A stretch of DNA of 64,000 bases from Campanula takesimana (lineage: Eukaryota > Streptophyta > Magnoliopsida > Asterales > Campanulaceae). The translations under genes and the position numbers were made by a program. The stretch spans positions 1,612,001 to 1,676,000 of the forward strand of contig JAOWBW010000131.1 of the NCBI GenBank assembly GCA_026119855.1, written 5' to 3'. The notes beneath the pieces are model-generated. The model was not told the DNA's origin. It did no database searches and saw nothing but the letters and a program-made list of their open reading frames with translations. Positions within the stretch are counted from its first letter, which is position 1; every line of letters starts with the position of its first letter. Positions 45,118 to 56,775 of this stretch are shown piece after piece.

Positions 45118-46650
45118 GTTCATGTTGATTAATTCAATACTTGGATCATGTTATGTGTATATAAATTGTTTATGTGCCTTGCATGATATGAATATTGGAA
45201 TATGTGATGTTTATGTGTTATGTGATTTTATGTGGTTTATTGTTTTGCAACTTTAATCGCACGATTCAATCGCAATAAATAAATTATGGTGGATTCAGAA
45301 TTGTTGATTATTAATTTTTGATTGGATCAAAGTTTTAATAATCGGGGAAAAACGATTTTGAGACAAAATTTTCGAACTTCAAAATTCTGTACATTCTGAT
45401 CAGTTTGGGCGACCGCACAAAATCACTTGGGCGGCCGCACATGTTTGGGCGACCGCACAGTGAGTTTTGGGCGGCCGCACATGAGGATCAGATTGTCTGA
45501 TTTTGGGTTGAAATCAGAATTTGGAATTTTCGAGAGATCCAACAAAACCAGTAACAGAACCAGTCCAGACTTGCTGATCTAGAATGGGTTTTGGGTAGTT
45601 GGTTTATGTGAGGATCTTGGGGTTTGATTTTCCTATTTGTTTTAGTCTTGTGATTCTAAGATTGGTTCAAGGTTTGGATGGCTAATCTGCGTTCATCGAG
45701 ATTGTGTTTCCCAAACTTGATCGCAATCAAAGTTTCAAAGATAAAACGAAGTTAGAATTATGAAGAGTTCATAATTGCTAAAATTGAGAAACAAAGTTCT
45801 TGATTCAATGATTGGAGATCCATGTGGAATTGTGAATGCAATTGGCCTACGTTCATCGAGACCATCTATTGCTTAGTTTCGGCCACATGGACTACTTTCT
45901 TGGTTTCTTGAATTAGTGCGGGATTGTGGTTGCCTAATGGCTTAGTTCGACCGCACTTCTTGTTGTCTTGATTTGGAGATAATGACCAAAGTTGAAATAG
46001 TCTCATCCTCATAATTATAGAGAAACTAATGACACATAAATACCATGCTTAAATTAATGGAGATTAATTTAATGGCTAAACTTGATGTGTAACATGTTTA
46101 TATTATGTGCTCATAAATGTGTTATATGCTATATGTGATGAACCTTCAAAGAAAGTTTTAAGTCCTTTTGCCATGCCATGATTAAAACACTTGTTTATAC
46201 ATGAGTAATTTTATGTGGGCTCGCCAAAGCGAGGTGCATCGATTTTATTCATGTTTGAGCAAGATGAGTGAATAAGAGTTTCCTATGCGTTTAAAATGGT
46301 TGGACTTAATTAAGCGTCAAAACAGTTTTGGGCTTAAGGCAAAGATGAGATTTAACATGCTTTTTGAAATTGGATTTCTTAAAGAATCTCATGAAAATAA
46401 CTGAGAGTCATATGAGATATGATTGACAAGAGTTGTCTACCTAATTGATTTAATTCTGAGCGGTGCGCCAAAGCGTACTCAAAATTAGATTAAAGCGGGA
46501 TCTCAACCCATTTAAATTATACTATACATTGGATGTATAAAGAAGGTTGTATAATTTGGTGGGAGTATTTTGTTTTAAAATACATTATTTATCTCTTTAA
46601 TGAAAACCGGTACTTATTAAATTTTGGAAATTTTTGCATATTTGTAGATA
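45118..46650 (+). other. Copia E leader with CpG cassette
   Basis: A 1.5-kb non-coding leader. 14-mers of the LTR type start at 45406, 45428, 45446 and 45468 (offsets 0, 22, 40, 62), the same as in copia D's leader. Near 46210 and 46455 lie GCGAGGTGC and CGGTGCGCC blocks shared with D's leader. No ORF of note. Confidence 0.65.
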
Positions 46651-47519
46651 ATGACTAATAACACTCAATCAATGTCGTTGCGATCGATCCTTGAGAAGGA
46701 TAAGCTCGAAGAGAATGGTACTAACTTTATGGATTGGATCCGGAGCATAAGAATCGTTCTTAGGCAAGAAGATAAGTTGTACATTCTCGATGGGCCTCTC
46801 CCCGCTGAACCACCGCCTACTGCCCCTAGGGTAGAAAGAGACAATTACAAGAAACATCGTAATGATTCTAGAGATGTAAGTTGTCTCATGCTTGCTGCTA
46901 TGTGTTCAAAACTCCAACAAAGTTTGGAACATTTGGAAGCCTATGAGATAGGCGTGGAGTTGAGAACCATGTTTCAAGAGCAAGCTAGGCAAGAGAGGTA
47001 CAAGACCATTGTTGCATTCACTACTAGTAAAATGAATGAAGGGCAACAAGTGAGTCCTCACTTTTTAAAATGAAAGGTTATGTAGAGCACCTTGAGAAAC
47101 TTGGCTATCCAATCCCATTGGAGCTAGCCACGGATCTCATTCTTAATTCATTGCCTAAAAGTTATAATCAGTTTGTAATGAATTATAACATGCATGGAAT
47201 GGATAAGAATCTCTCTGAGTTGCATGGGATGCTCAAAACTGCAGAGATGAAAATTGTGGAGAAAGGTTCTCCCGTGCTCTTGGTTCATGATGGGAAGAAG
47301 CCTGGTGCCAAAGGCAAGGGTAAGGCAAAAGTTGTCAAACCCAAGATAAGCAAGGCAAAGGTTGCCAAGGCTTCTGAGGCAAAACCCGATACACAAAAGG
47401 ATGCAATTTGTTTCCATTGTCAAGAAATTGGTCATTGGAAACGTAATTGCAAGGTTTCTTGGAAGAGCAAAAAAAGAAGAAGAGCAGCAAGGCTGCGTCG
47501 ACTTCAGGTATCTATATGA
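46651..47519 (+). pseudogene. Copia E gag, one frameshift
   Basis: ATG at 46651 (MTNNTQSMSLRSILEKDKLE), then NGTNFMDWIRSIRIVLRQED, the Ty1/copia gag N-terminus. A missing base near 47066 moves the rest to frame 47070-47519. It continues GYVEHLEKLGYPIPLELATD and a Lys-rich stretch. The zinc knuckle CFHCQEIGHWKRNC is at about 47408-47449. The capsid protein cannot be read through as it stands. Confidence 0.85.
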
Positions 47520-48571
47520 TAGATATTCTCCTTTCTACCACTGATTCTTGGGTATTGGATACCGGATGTGGTTCTCACATTTGTCTAAATGTGCAGGGAC
47601 TAAAGAATAGGAGACTGCTTAAAGAAGGTGAAGTAGATCTACGCGTGGGGAATGGAGCAAGAGTTGCTGCATTAGCCGTAGGGACTTATGAAGTCACTTT
47701 ACCTTCCGGATTAATTCTTGTTTTGAACAATTGTTATTATGTTCCGGATTTAAGCAGAAATATTATTTCAATTTCTTGTTTGGATAATGAAGGTTTTAAG
47801 TTTCTTATTGAGAATAAGAAATTTTCTATTTATTTAAATGATGTGCTTTATGGTATTGCTAATTCATTTAATGGCCTTTATATCTTGGATGTCAAGAATG
47901 AAAATAATGTCTATCATGTAAATAAGAAATCTAAACCTAATGATGTAAATCATACTTATTTGTGGCATTGCCGTCTTGGTCATATTAATGAGAAGCGTAT
48001 CTCAAAACTCTATGGGGACGGACTTTTGGGTTCATGTGACTTAGAGTCATATGATACTTGTGAGTCATGTCTTCTTGGAAAAATGACTAAGACACCTTTT
48101 ACCAAGTTGGGTGAAAGGGCAAGCGACTTATTGGGGTTGATACATTCCGATGTATGCGGACCATTAAGTAGCAATGCTAGGGGAGGATTTCAATACTTCA
48201 TAACCTTCACTGATGATTATAGTAGATTTGGGTATGTTTACCTAATGAAACATAAGAGTGAAGCATTTGAGATATTTAGAATATTTCAAAATGAAGTAGA
48301 AAAACAACTTGGCAAAAGTATTAAAGCACTTCGATCAGATCGTGGTGGTGAATACTTAAGTCAAGAATTTGATGATCATCTAAAGAATTGTGGAATAGTT
48401 TCACAATTGACTCCACCCGGAACACCACAATGGAATGGTGTGTTCGAGAGGAGGAATCGGACTTTGTTAGACATGGTTCGATCAATGATGAGTCAAGTTG
48501 ATCTTCCAATATCCTTTTTGGGGTTACGCTCTAGAAACCGCTGCTTTCACACTAAATCGTGTTCCAACTAA
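47447..48571 (+). pseudogene. Copia E protease and integrase
   Basis: The frame overlaps the gag end after a shift near 47450. The protease site is WVLDTGCGSHIC (Asp-Thr-Gly, about 47550-47585). Integrase follows with its zinc finger (HCRLGH, CESCLLGK) and catalytic motifs HSDVCGP, FTDDYSR and the Glu of the RRNRTLLDM helix region. An extra T near 48518 breaks the frame after LPISF. The residues of protease and integrase look intact, so the defects are recent single-base changes. Confidence 0.85.
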
Positions 48572-50606
48572 ATCGGTTCAAAAGACTCCATATGAGATGT
48601 GGAGCGGAAAGAAGCCTTGTCTATCTTTCATGAAGATTTGGGGTTGTGAAGTTTTTGTCAAAAGACTTATCTCAGACAAACTTGCACACAAATCTGATAA
48701 ATGTATTTTCGTGGGATATCCTAAGGAAACTAAAGGATATTACTTTTACAACCGAGAGGACAACAAAGTGTTTGTTGCCCGAACTGGTGTCTTTCTAGAG
48801 AAAGAGTTTCTCTCCAAAGAAATCAGTAGGAGTAAAACAAATCTTGAAGAAATTCGAGACCCAGAAAATAACATTGAACCAATGGTGGAACAAGAACAAG
48901 AACCACAAGGAGTTGTGGAACCTGTTCAAAGTACACAAGCAACTCGCAGATCTAGTAGGTTACGATCCGAGCCCGAGAGATATGGATTTCTCGTAACGGA
49001 TAGTAATGAGGTAGAAATCATTGAGAATGATGAACCGTCAACCTACCAAGAGGCGATGTCTTCTCCTGATTCGGACAAGTGGCTTGGAGCCATGGAATCC
49101 GAATTGCAATCCATGCAAGACAATCAAGTTTGGAATTTGATTGATGCGCCCGAAGGTGTAAAAACCATAGGATGCAAATGGGTCTTCAAGAAGAAGACTG
49201 ACATGGATGGGAAGGTGCATACTTACAAAGCTAGGCTTGTAGCGAAGGGTTATAGGCAAGTTCATGGTATTGACTATGATGAGACCTTTTCACCCGTAGC
49301 AATGATCAAGTCTATAAGAATTTTGCTTGCCATTGCCGCATATCATGACTATGAAATATGGCAGATGGACGTCAAAACCGCTTTCCTGAATGGAAAACTC
49401 CAAGAGGATGTGTATATGACACAACCAGAAGGTTTTGAACAAGATTCTAAGGTATGCAAATTGCAGAGATCCATCTATGGATTGAAGCAAGCTTCTAGGA
49501 GTTGGAATCTCCGTTTTGATGAATCGGTCAAAGAGTTTGGTTTCATCAAGAACGAAGATGAGCCTTGTGTATACAAGAAGATTAGTGGGAGCATAGTGCT
49601 ATTCCTTATTTTATATGTGGATGACATATTGCTCATTGGAAACGACATTCCTACACTTCAGTCTGTGAAGACTTGGTTAGGAAAGTGCTTCGCAATGAAA
49701 GATATGGGTGAAGCCGCATATATTCTTGGCATTAAGATCTATAGAGATAGATCAAGGAGGCTACTTGGTTTAAGCCAAAGTACATACATTGACAAGGTCA
49801 TTAGAAGATTCCGTATGGAAAATTCTAAGAGAGGAACCTTGCCCGTGTTACATGGAGTTTCTCTAAGCAAGACTCAATGTCCTAAGACAAAAGATGAGCG
49901 TGAGAAAATGAATGATGTTCCATATGCTTCGGCAATTGGGTCCATCATGTATGCCATGATTTGTACTAGGCCGGATGTATCTTATGCTTTGAGCATGACA
50001 AGTAGATACCAATCCGACCCTGGCGAAAATCACTGGATAGCTGTAAAAGCGATTCTTAAGTACTTGAGAAGGACTAAAGACTCGTTTTTGGTCTATGGAG
50101 GAATGGAAGATGATCTCGTTGTAAATGCTTACACGGATGCAAGCTTCCAAACTGACAAAGATGATAGCCGATCGCAATCGGGTTTTGTGTTTATGTTAAA
50201 TGGTGGAGCTGTAAGCTGGAAGAGTTCCAAGCAAAGTACAACCGCTGATTCTACAACAGAAGCTGAGTATATTGCTGCATCGGATGCTGCAAAAGAAGCT
50301 GTTTGGATTAAGAAGTTCATAACTGAACTTGAAGTGGTTCCTAGTATTGCTAATCCAATAGACCTTTATTGCGATAATAATGGTGCTATTGCTCAAGCAA
50401 AGGAACCAAGAGCACATCAGAAATCCAAACACATACTTAGGCGTTTTCATATCATTCGAGAGATCGTTGATAGGGGAGACGTAAATATATGCAGAGTACC
50501 TACTGATGACAATGTTGCGGACCCGCTAACAAAGGGACTTCCACAAGCTAAACATGATGGTCATGTTAGGTCCATGGGTATTAGATACATGGGAGATTGG
50601 GCTTAG
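48498..50606 (+). pseudogene. Copia E integrase end, reverse transcriptase and RNase H
   Basis: 702 open codons, entered by frameshift, not at a natural start. It begins in the integrase C-terminal part (WGYALETAAFTLNRVPTKS). RT has KARLVAKGYRQVHGIDYDET, the MDVKTAFLNG Asp motif and an intact YVDD (about 49612-49623). RNase H shows TDASFQTD, SKQSTTADSTTEAEY and DNNGAIAQAKEP. The stop is 15 bp before the 3' LTR. Domain order with integrase before RT confirms Ty1/copia; the branch is perhaps Tork/Angela-like. Confidence 0.9.
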
Positions 50607-50607
50607 G

Positions 50608-50620
50608 GCAAGTGGGAGAT
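50608..50620 (+). promoter_or_regulatory. Copia E polypurine tract
   Basis: GCAAGTGGGAGAT directly before the 3' LTR, matching the tract of copia D. Confidence 0.75.
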
Positions 50621-52107
50621 TGTTGGTAGTGGTGCCCTAGGCACGTTTAATAAACGTTGTAATTGTTATCATTTATTTCATATCAATAAAGAGATGTTTT
50701 GATTATTATTGTTGTTCATGTTTACTTATAATAATCCCCGTCCCTAGTACTTGTTAAGCACTAGTATAAAGGCTAAATGGTCATGGGATGATCATGTTAG
50801 ATTTATGGGTACTTGTTTGGAACAAGGTACTGGACATGACCCGCTCTATGAGATTTATGTCATGGTCTATGTCGTACATATATCTCATATTAGTTATGTC
50901 ATTTGAATCCTTAGACATGAAGTTATTATAGTCTTCCACTTGATGAACATTAGGTTTGACATATTCAAACGCTACTTTTAACCGAGTAGTTATAAAGGGT
51001 ATGATTGGCATAATCGGATTCACGTTGGGAAGAATAATAAGCTAAATGGATTTGTCCCTCCTCGAGAGATGTCAAGCTTGGGCCTCTCGTAGGAATGATG
51101 TTGATGAAATGTTCGGCCGGACTCAATGAATTGATTGGATCAATGTCATTTGGATTATCAACATATTCGGAATCGAGAAAGTATTGAACAAAACAAGTTG
51201 ACTGTTTGACCATGACTTGTGTTCAATGACATCGTGGACAAAGGGATTGTGACATATTCTAAAGGAATGCGAACTTGTATCTAGTTATACTATTTGGGTA
51301 GGTATGACGGTTTGCTAGAACCTAATCATATCTTATGGGATCATGTTTGAGCTCATTGCCAACTTAGTATAATCCTAGAGGGTCACACACAATAGAACGA
51401 ATCTTTAAAAGGGACTATATTGGAATTTTGGAAATTCTGGACATTCTGAAGAGTGGGCGACCGCACAGTATTGACTGGGCGGCCGCATACTTAGTTCAGT
51501 TTTATTCCAGTTTTGCTTCAGATAGTTGTGCGACCGCACAGATTATTTTGGGCGGCCGCACAGTGCTGTCGGGTGGCAGATTCCTAATTTGATTTGGAAA
51601 AGAATTTTGGAAGGATTTTGACACAAGTTTCCTATTTGGAATAGGTCATACTTGTGTATAAAAGACCAAATTCGGCCAGCACTCAATGCTAATGATTTTG
51701 TGAGTCTCAAAGAGTTTGAGAGAGGGTTTATTTTGTTCTAAGACATTCTTGGTTGAGAACAAAATAATACACAAAATAAATTCCATATAGTTCTTTTGAT
51801 TGTGAAAAAGTGTTTCACAATTTGGTCTAGCAACCAAGATCAAAGAAGCTCCTTTGATATTCGTTCGAAGTGTGGATACCGCTAGAGGGTGAAAATCATC
51901 ATCTTCAAAGTTCGTGTTCAAGCTTTGTGATCGTGATCAAGTCTTCAAACCTCCACCAAAGACCAAGAGAATTTGATAGCCATCAAGGTTAGTTTATTCC
52001 TTTATTCTTATGTCGTATTTGATTTAATCATATGAACGGATCCATGGCTTTGGGTTTCAAATTTTAAATGCTAAATTCCGCTGCGCATGTTTGATCGAAA
52101 CCCAACA
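50621..52107 (+). repeat. Copia E 3' LTR
   Basis: 1487 bp, ends CCCAACA at 52107. Cassette at 51454-51562 and TATAAAA at 51657-51663. It is followed by ATTGGCTC, which continues the gypsy F reading frame. Confidence 0.92.
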
Positions 52108-52115
52108 ATTGGCTC

Positions 52116-52215
52116 NNNNNNNNNNNNNNNNNNNNNNNNNNNNNNNNNNNNNNNNNNNNNNNNNNNNNNNNNNNNNNNNNNNNNNNNNNNNNNNNNNNNN
52201 NNNNNNNNNNNNNNN
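52116..52215. other. Assembly gap of 100 N
   Basis: Exactly 100 N, the usual marker for a gap of unknown size. The missing pieces expected here are the end of F pol, F's 3' LTR, the rest of copia G, the rest of the inverted LTR X and the 3' end of element B. These would add many kilobases. ORFs across the N run are meaningless. Confidence 0.95.
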
Positions 52216-52519
52216 GGACTATAGACCCCGTTATTTTCCCAAGAAGAAGAAAGGTAAGGGAAATTCCTCATATGTGTGAAGCGTCCATGGTTTGTCCCCG
52301 CTAAGGTTCCGCTTGATAAGGGTAAAGGGAAAGCCGTTGATGAAGCTCCGTCCCGTCCTAGCGTTTTCTCCCGTCTTGGCGGTCCCAAGAATGTTCCGTC
52401 CCCATCCAAGAAGACTAAAGTACACTAACAAGAAGCAATGGGTTCCCAAACCTAGAAAGATTAGATTTTTCTTTGTACCCCAAGAGATTGCATTTAGACC
52501 ACTTTGTTTTAGGATTTAA
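52216..52519 (+). pseudogene. Fragment of a basic protein antisense to element B
   Basis: Plus-strand readings in shifting frames: PRYFPKKKKGKGNSS, then PWFVPAKVPLDKGKGKAVDE with PSVFSRLGGP, then NKKQWVPKPRKI. PSVFSRL also occurs in the basic C-terminus of A's antisense gene (about 7030-7050), and the fragment has the same place: antisense, just beyond the CTACG hairpin. It may be the C-terminal end of B's antisense gene. Alternatively it is part of a gag-like protein of another element. Two frameshifts (near 52278 and 52425) are needed. Confidence 0.4.
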
Positions 52520-52892
52520 TATTTTGATGTCTTTTGTGCTCAATAAATCCGTTGTAATGGTTTGAATAATTCATTGAATGAATAAAAATGCATTTTGTTA
52601 TTTGAAGTGAATTGGGTATTTTTGACATGTTTTAGACCGCACCCGAAGGTTGCCTACGTTCCTCCAGTTGGGAGGCTCAGGTCTTCGTAGTTCAAACAAA
52701 CAAAGACCATTTTTTTTTTTTTTTTTTTTGTTGTGCACCCTGTTTTTTGCCTAGAACGCCCTTGCGGGTTTTCAATCTAGCGGGCTTCTTTTTTGCACGT
52801 GCTCTAATTTTTGCCTAGGCCGCCCTTGCGGGTTTTCAACCTAGCGAGCGATTTTTTTTTTTTTTTTTTTTTTTTTTAATGGTCTTTGTTTA
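52520..52892 (-). promoter_or_regulatory. Element B post-pol region with CTACG hairpin and GNRA hairpin pair
   Basis: The CTACG/CGTAG hairpin is at 52634-52693 with inner stem CCTCC/GGAGG. Two GNRA-loop units are at 52744-52783 (stem CTAGA/TCTAG) and 52805-52848 (stem CTAGG/CCTAG), both with loop GCAA. Order from pol is the same as in element A. A/T homopolymer runs flank the units. Confidence 0.65.
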
Positions 52893-54237
52893 TTAAGCGT
52901 AGAACCTCTTGAGCTTCTCGAGGTTGACTCCTTTGGCAGCTGGTCACCATCCAAATCCACGAGCCGGACTGCACCACCGCTCAGTATCTTTTTGACCACG
53001 TACGGACCGATCCATCGGGGTCCCCATTTCCCCAGGGGATTCATGGCATTAGGAGGATGTTGTCTTAAGACCAAATCTCCCACATTGATGTTTCGAGGCT
53101 TCACTTTTTTGTTGAAAGCTCTTGCCATCCTTTGCTGATATGCCCTCGTGCGTTCGAGTGCTCTTAACCTTTTCTCGTCGAGTAAGGCTAGCTGTTCGTA
53201 TCGACTTGCATCCAGTTGACCTCGTTGACTTGATTCTCGAGGAGGACCCGTAGAGATGGGACTTCAAGTTCGATAGGGAGCACGGCTTCAGAACCATAGA
53301 CCAATGCATAAGGAGTTTCTCCTGTTGCGGATCGTATTGATGTGCGGTAGCCCCACAATGCTAATGGTAGCTTCTTGGGCCAATCCCTTCCTGTTGAGGC
53401 CATTTTCTTGACGATGGTCTCGATGGTCTTATTTGCTGCTTCGACTGCGCCATTTGCTTGGGGCCGGTAAGGAGATGACTTGTGCTTGGTGATCTTGTAT
53501 TCTACCAAAAGTGCATCCATTTCCTTCTCAAAGTGAGAGCCGTTGTCGGAAATGATTTCATGAGGCACGCCGTATCGGCACATGATATTAATCTTTACAA
53601 ATTCGGCCACTTTCTTGGCTTTGAGGGTTCGATAGGCTTGTGCTTCGACCCACTTTGTGAAGTAGTCGACTGCTACTAGGACGAATGACTGCCCATTGCT
53701 CCTGGCAGGATGAACTTTACCGATGATGTCTATCCCCCAACAAGAGAAAGGCCAAGGTGTGACCATGTTGTAAAGTTGTGAGGGTGGAGCATGTTGCAGA
53801 TTAGCGTGGAATTGGCACTTGGCACACCTTTTGACTTTCTCGATACAGTCTCGTTCCATAGTGCTCCAATAGTAACCAATGCGAAGTATCTTCTTGACTA
53901 GCATAAACCCATTCATGTGGGGTCCACATTCTCCTTCGTGCACTTCACACATTATCTCTGGAGCTTCGGTCTCATTGGCGCATAAGAGATTGATCCCGTC
54001 GTGGTGCTTTTTATAGACTCGGTCCCCAATCAGTACGTACCGAGAGGCTAACCTTTGCAGAGCTGCTTGAGACATCTTATTGATGTTCTCGGGATAAGTG
54101 CCGTCTTTGAGGAAGTTCATGATATCTGAATACCACGGAGATTTTGTTTGAACCTCGTTGATCTCGATGCTCATGCAATATGCCGGACTGTTCCTTCGAG
54201 CAATTTTGAAAGGCTTCACCATTTTTCCTTTGGGCAT
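52893..54237 (-). pseudogene. Element B integrase
   Basis: A long frame 54237-53188 holds the zinc finger (EVHEGECGPHMNG, CAKCQFHANL) and the full catalytic triad: WGIDIIGKV, ISDNGSHFEKE and NGAVEAANKTIE. A frameshift near 53205 leads to 53128-52893 with GKWGPRWIGPYVVKKI, the integrase C-terminus. A second shift near the end restores the stop TAA at 52893-52895. The core residues are intact, in contrast to element A, where the Glu is Lys. Confidence 0.85.
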
Positions 54238-55140
54238 TTAAACTAATGAAGCTATAGTGGCCAGTGCATCGACGAAGCGATTCTTATCTCTTGGCAGGTA
54301 GTTGAAAGTGATCTCTTGGAATTGTTCAACCAGTTCTTCAAGGTGCTGACCATACTGTTGGAGAGTCGGGTCTTAGGTTCGCCATTTACCCGATTGCTGA
54401 TTGATAAGGAGCAAAGAGTCTCCGAACACTTCTAGTTCCGTGACGTTTCTTTCGAGAGCTGCTTCGAGCCCTGCTATGCATGCTTCGTACTCGGCAATGT
54501 TGTTGGTAGCTTCGAATTCCAGGCGTATGGCAATGGGAGTGTAGATGTCTTTTGGATCGACAAGCAATACCCCTATACCAAAACCGTGTTTATTGGCGGC
54601 GCCATCGAAAAAAAGTTGCCACTTGTCTTCCTTGGTTGCAGTACAAATTAAATGCTCGTCGGGGAACTGTACATCTTCCCCCTTCACTTCGTCACACGGG
54701 AATTCGGCAAGCTGGTCACTGAACACTTTCCCCCTGACGGATTTTAGTGTGACGTAAGTGATATCGTAGCCGGCGAGCATGAAGTACCATTTGGCTATTC
54801 TTGTTGACATGAAAGGCTTCTCGAAGATGTAGCGGAGCGGGTCCACCTTTGCTACTAGCTTGATCGGAAAAGCTTCCATATAGTGTTTGAGCTTTTGAGT
54901 GACCCAAACCAATGCTGCACATGACTTCTCTAAGACAGAGTAGTTCTTTTCGCCTCCTTGGAATCGGCGACTGACAAAATAAATGGCGTTCTCCTTTGTG
55001 GACTCTCGTTGTTCTTGTGCTAACATAGCCCCTAGGGCTTCATCATTGACAGTGAAATAAAGCAACAGAGGTTTCTCCTTGTGCGGCGGAACTAGAACAG
55101 GAGGGCACGTTAAGTAATGCTTCACTTGATCGAAGGCTTC
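54238..55140 (-). pseudogene. Element B RNase H and second RNase H
   Basis: RNase H begins YLTCPPVLVPPHKEKPLLLY. It continues FVSRRFQGGEKNYSVLEKSC and ends in the connection VRGKVFSDQLAEFPCDEV. The second, archaeal-type RNase H has KWQLFFDGAANKHGFGIGVL, then IAEYEACIAGLEAAL and GDSLLLINQ. TAA codons at 54373-54375 and near 54238 break it; the first stands where A has Gln (VQDPTL). The second RNase H is the hallmark of the Tat group. Confidence 0.82.
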
Positions 55141-56744
55141 TTAGCATGCGTCGGTCCATTCTAGAGCCACATTCTTCTTGAGTAACTTGAAGATTGGCTC
55201 GCACATGGAAGTGAGTTGGTGCACAAACTGACTGATGTATTGTAGTCTGCCCATTGAACCTTTAATCTCTTTCTGCGTCTTTGGAGGAGGCATGTCAATG
55301 ATTGCCTTGATTTTGGAGGGGTCTACTTCGATTCCCCTTTCAGTGACCATATAACCAAGAACTTTGCCTCGGATAACCCCGAATGTACACTTTGCAGGGT
55401 TGAGCCTCATCTTGTGTTGACGAAGCCTTTCGAAGAACTTGCGGAGATCGATCAAATGTTGACCATCGGTCCCTTTGGAGTGAATGATCATGTCGTCCAC
55501 ATAGACCTCGATTTCTTTGTGAATCATATCGTGGAACAAGTCTGTCACGGCTCTTTGGTAGGAAGCCCCAGCGTTTCTTAACCCAAACTGCATGACTGTG
55601 TAGCAGAAGGTACCCCACGGTGTTGTGAAGGCTGTCTTATGTTGATCTTCCTCGGCCATGAGAATCTGATTGTACCCATCGAACCCATCCACAAATGAGC
55701 GAACCTCGTAGGCAGCAGTGGAGTCGACTAGCATGTCGATATTAGGGAGTGGAAAATCATCCTTTGGGGAAGCTTTGTTTAAATCCCGGAAGTCTACACA
55801 AACTCGGACCTTGCCGTTCGCCTTCCTGACTGTCACAATGTTGGCTAACCATGTCGGATACTCGATAACTTGATGAAACCCACGCTGAGGAGCTTCTCAA
55901 TCTCTTCTTTGACCTGCAGAGACCATTCTGGCTTGATCTTCCTGAGCTTCTGCTTTACTGGCCTGGCATCTTCTCTGATCGGAATCCTGTGCTCCGCTAC
56001 CTTTCTGTCTAAACCCGGCATGTCTTTGTATGACCATGCGAACACATCCACGAACTCCCGTAGTAATGCAGTCAATCTGTCTCTGTCGTCTCCCTTGAAG
56101 AAGCTTCCAATCTTGGTTTCTTTTGGCTCTTCTTCGGTACCCAGATTAACAACCTGCAATTCTTCGTCAGCCTTTGGACCATTCTCGCCACGACTACGGA
56201 CTTGTTGAGCAAGTTCATTTAAGTATGTTGTGTTTTCGTGGTCTATTTCATCATAATTTGAATCGTTATTAACTTGTTCGTTAAGTTCATTATTAGTTAA
56301 TTCATCATTTATGATGTTTGCAATCTCAGGGTACTCAGAAATATCAAATTTTTCATTAGCAAAGAAAGGAAACACACGCTCGGCTATGGCCTCCAAATCC
56401 TCTTGGGTGAGGGTATTAGAGACACTCTCGGACTCAAAAGTAAGTGTAAGCTGCTCTTCCTTTGTTGCTGTGCGGGGTATGCAACCCATTTCTTGGACTA
56501 AGAATTCCTCGGATACCACGGGCCCTTTTGTTGAATACCAATTGTTGATCGGCTCGGAGCTTGGCGGGATCTCACTGATAGTCTCGTTCATGATGACGGT
56601 GTCATGGATGGCGTTGACTTGGCATTCATTCATTACGGCAAGCTCTTCGAACATGGAGGCTAAATCTGTCAGTTCTTCCCCCACGGTGATTTCTTTCTCG
56701 GACTCTATAGTCACCTTCCTTCCCCACCATTCACGGGGCGACAT
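55141..56744 (-). pseudogene. Element B linker and reverse transcriptase
   Basis: The frame 56744-55845 carries the protease-RT linker (Glu/Asn-rich, with FDISEYPEIANIINDELTN) and the first RT helix (EEIEKLLSVGFIK). One base is lost near 55872. 55836-55141 continues with VCVDFRDLNKASPKDDFPLP, FVDGFDGYNQI and YVDDMIIHS (near 55505). The frame ends at a TAA (55141-55143) where A has Gln (ECQEAF). RT catalytic residues are all present. Confidence 0.85.
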
Positions 56745-56775
56745 GGGAGTTGGTTCCCTTTCGGATTTCTGGATC

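Larger units (their letters stand above)
43610..52107 (+). mobile_element. Copia E, complete, plus strand
   Basis: LTRs 43610-45101 (1492 bp) and 50621-52107 (1487 bp) differ by roughly a dozen substitutions and a few 1-base indels by eye. Primer site 45102-45117, gag-pol 46651-50606, polypurine tract 50608-50620. Flanks are AATTG on the left and ATTGG on the right, which fit a 4-bp ATTG duplication, or 5 bp with one A lost. It sits inside the integrase of gypsy F. Three single-base frameshifts break its polyprotein. Confidence 0.92.
37230..52115 (+). mobile_element. Gypsy F (chromovirus-like, Tekay/Del type), interrupted by copia E and the N gap
   Basis: 5' LTR 37230-39374, primer site, gag-pol 39496-43609, then copia E (43610-52107), then 8 further bases of the F frame (52108-52115) before the gap. 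The gag-protease-RT-RNase H-integrase order and FIDD RT box fit a Tekay/Del-type element. The rest of integrase, any chromodomain and the 3' LTR should lie in the gap. It inserted into the leader of copia G. Confidence 0.88.

Noticed and set aside
52071..52409. ORFs spanning the N run
   Set aside because: They exist only because N codons are read as open.
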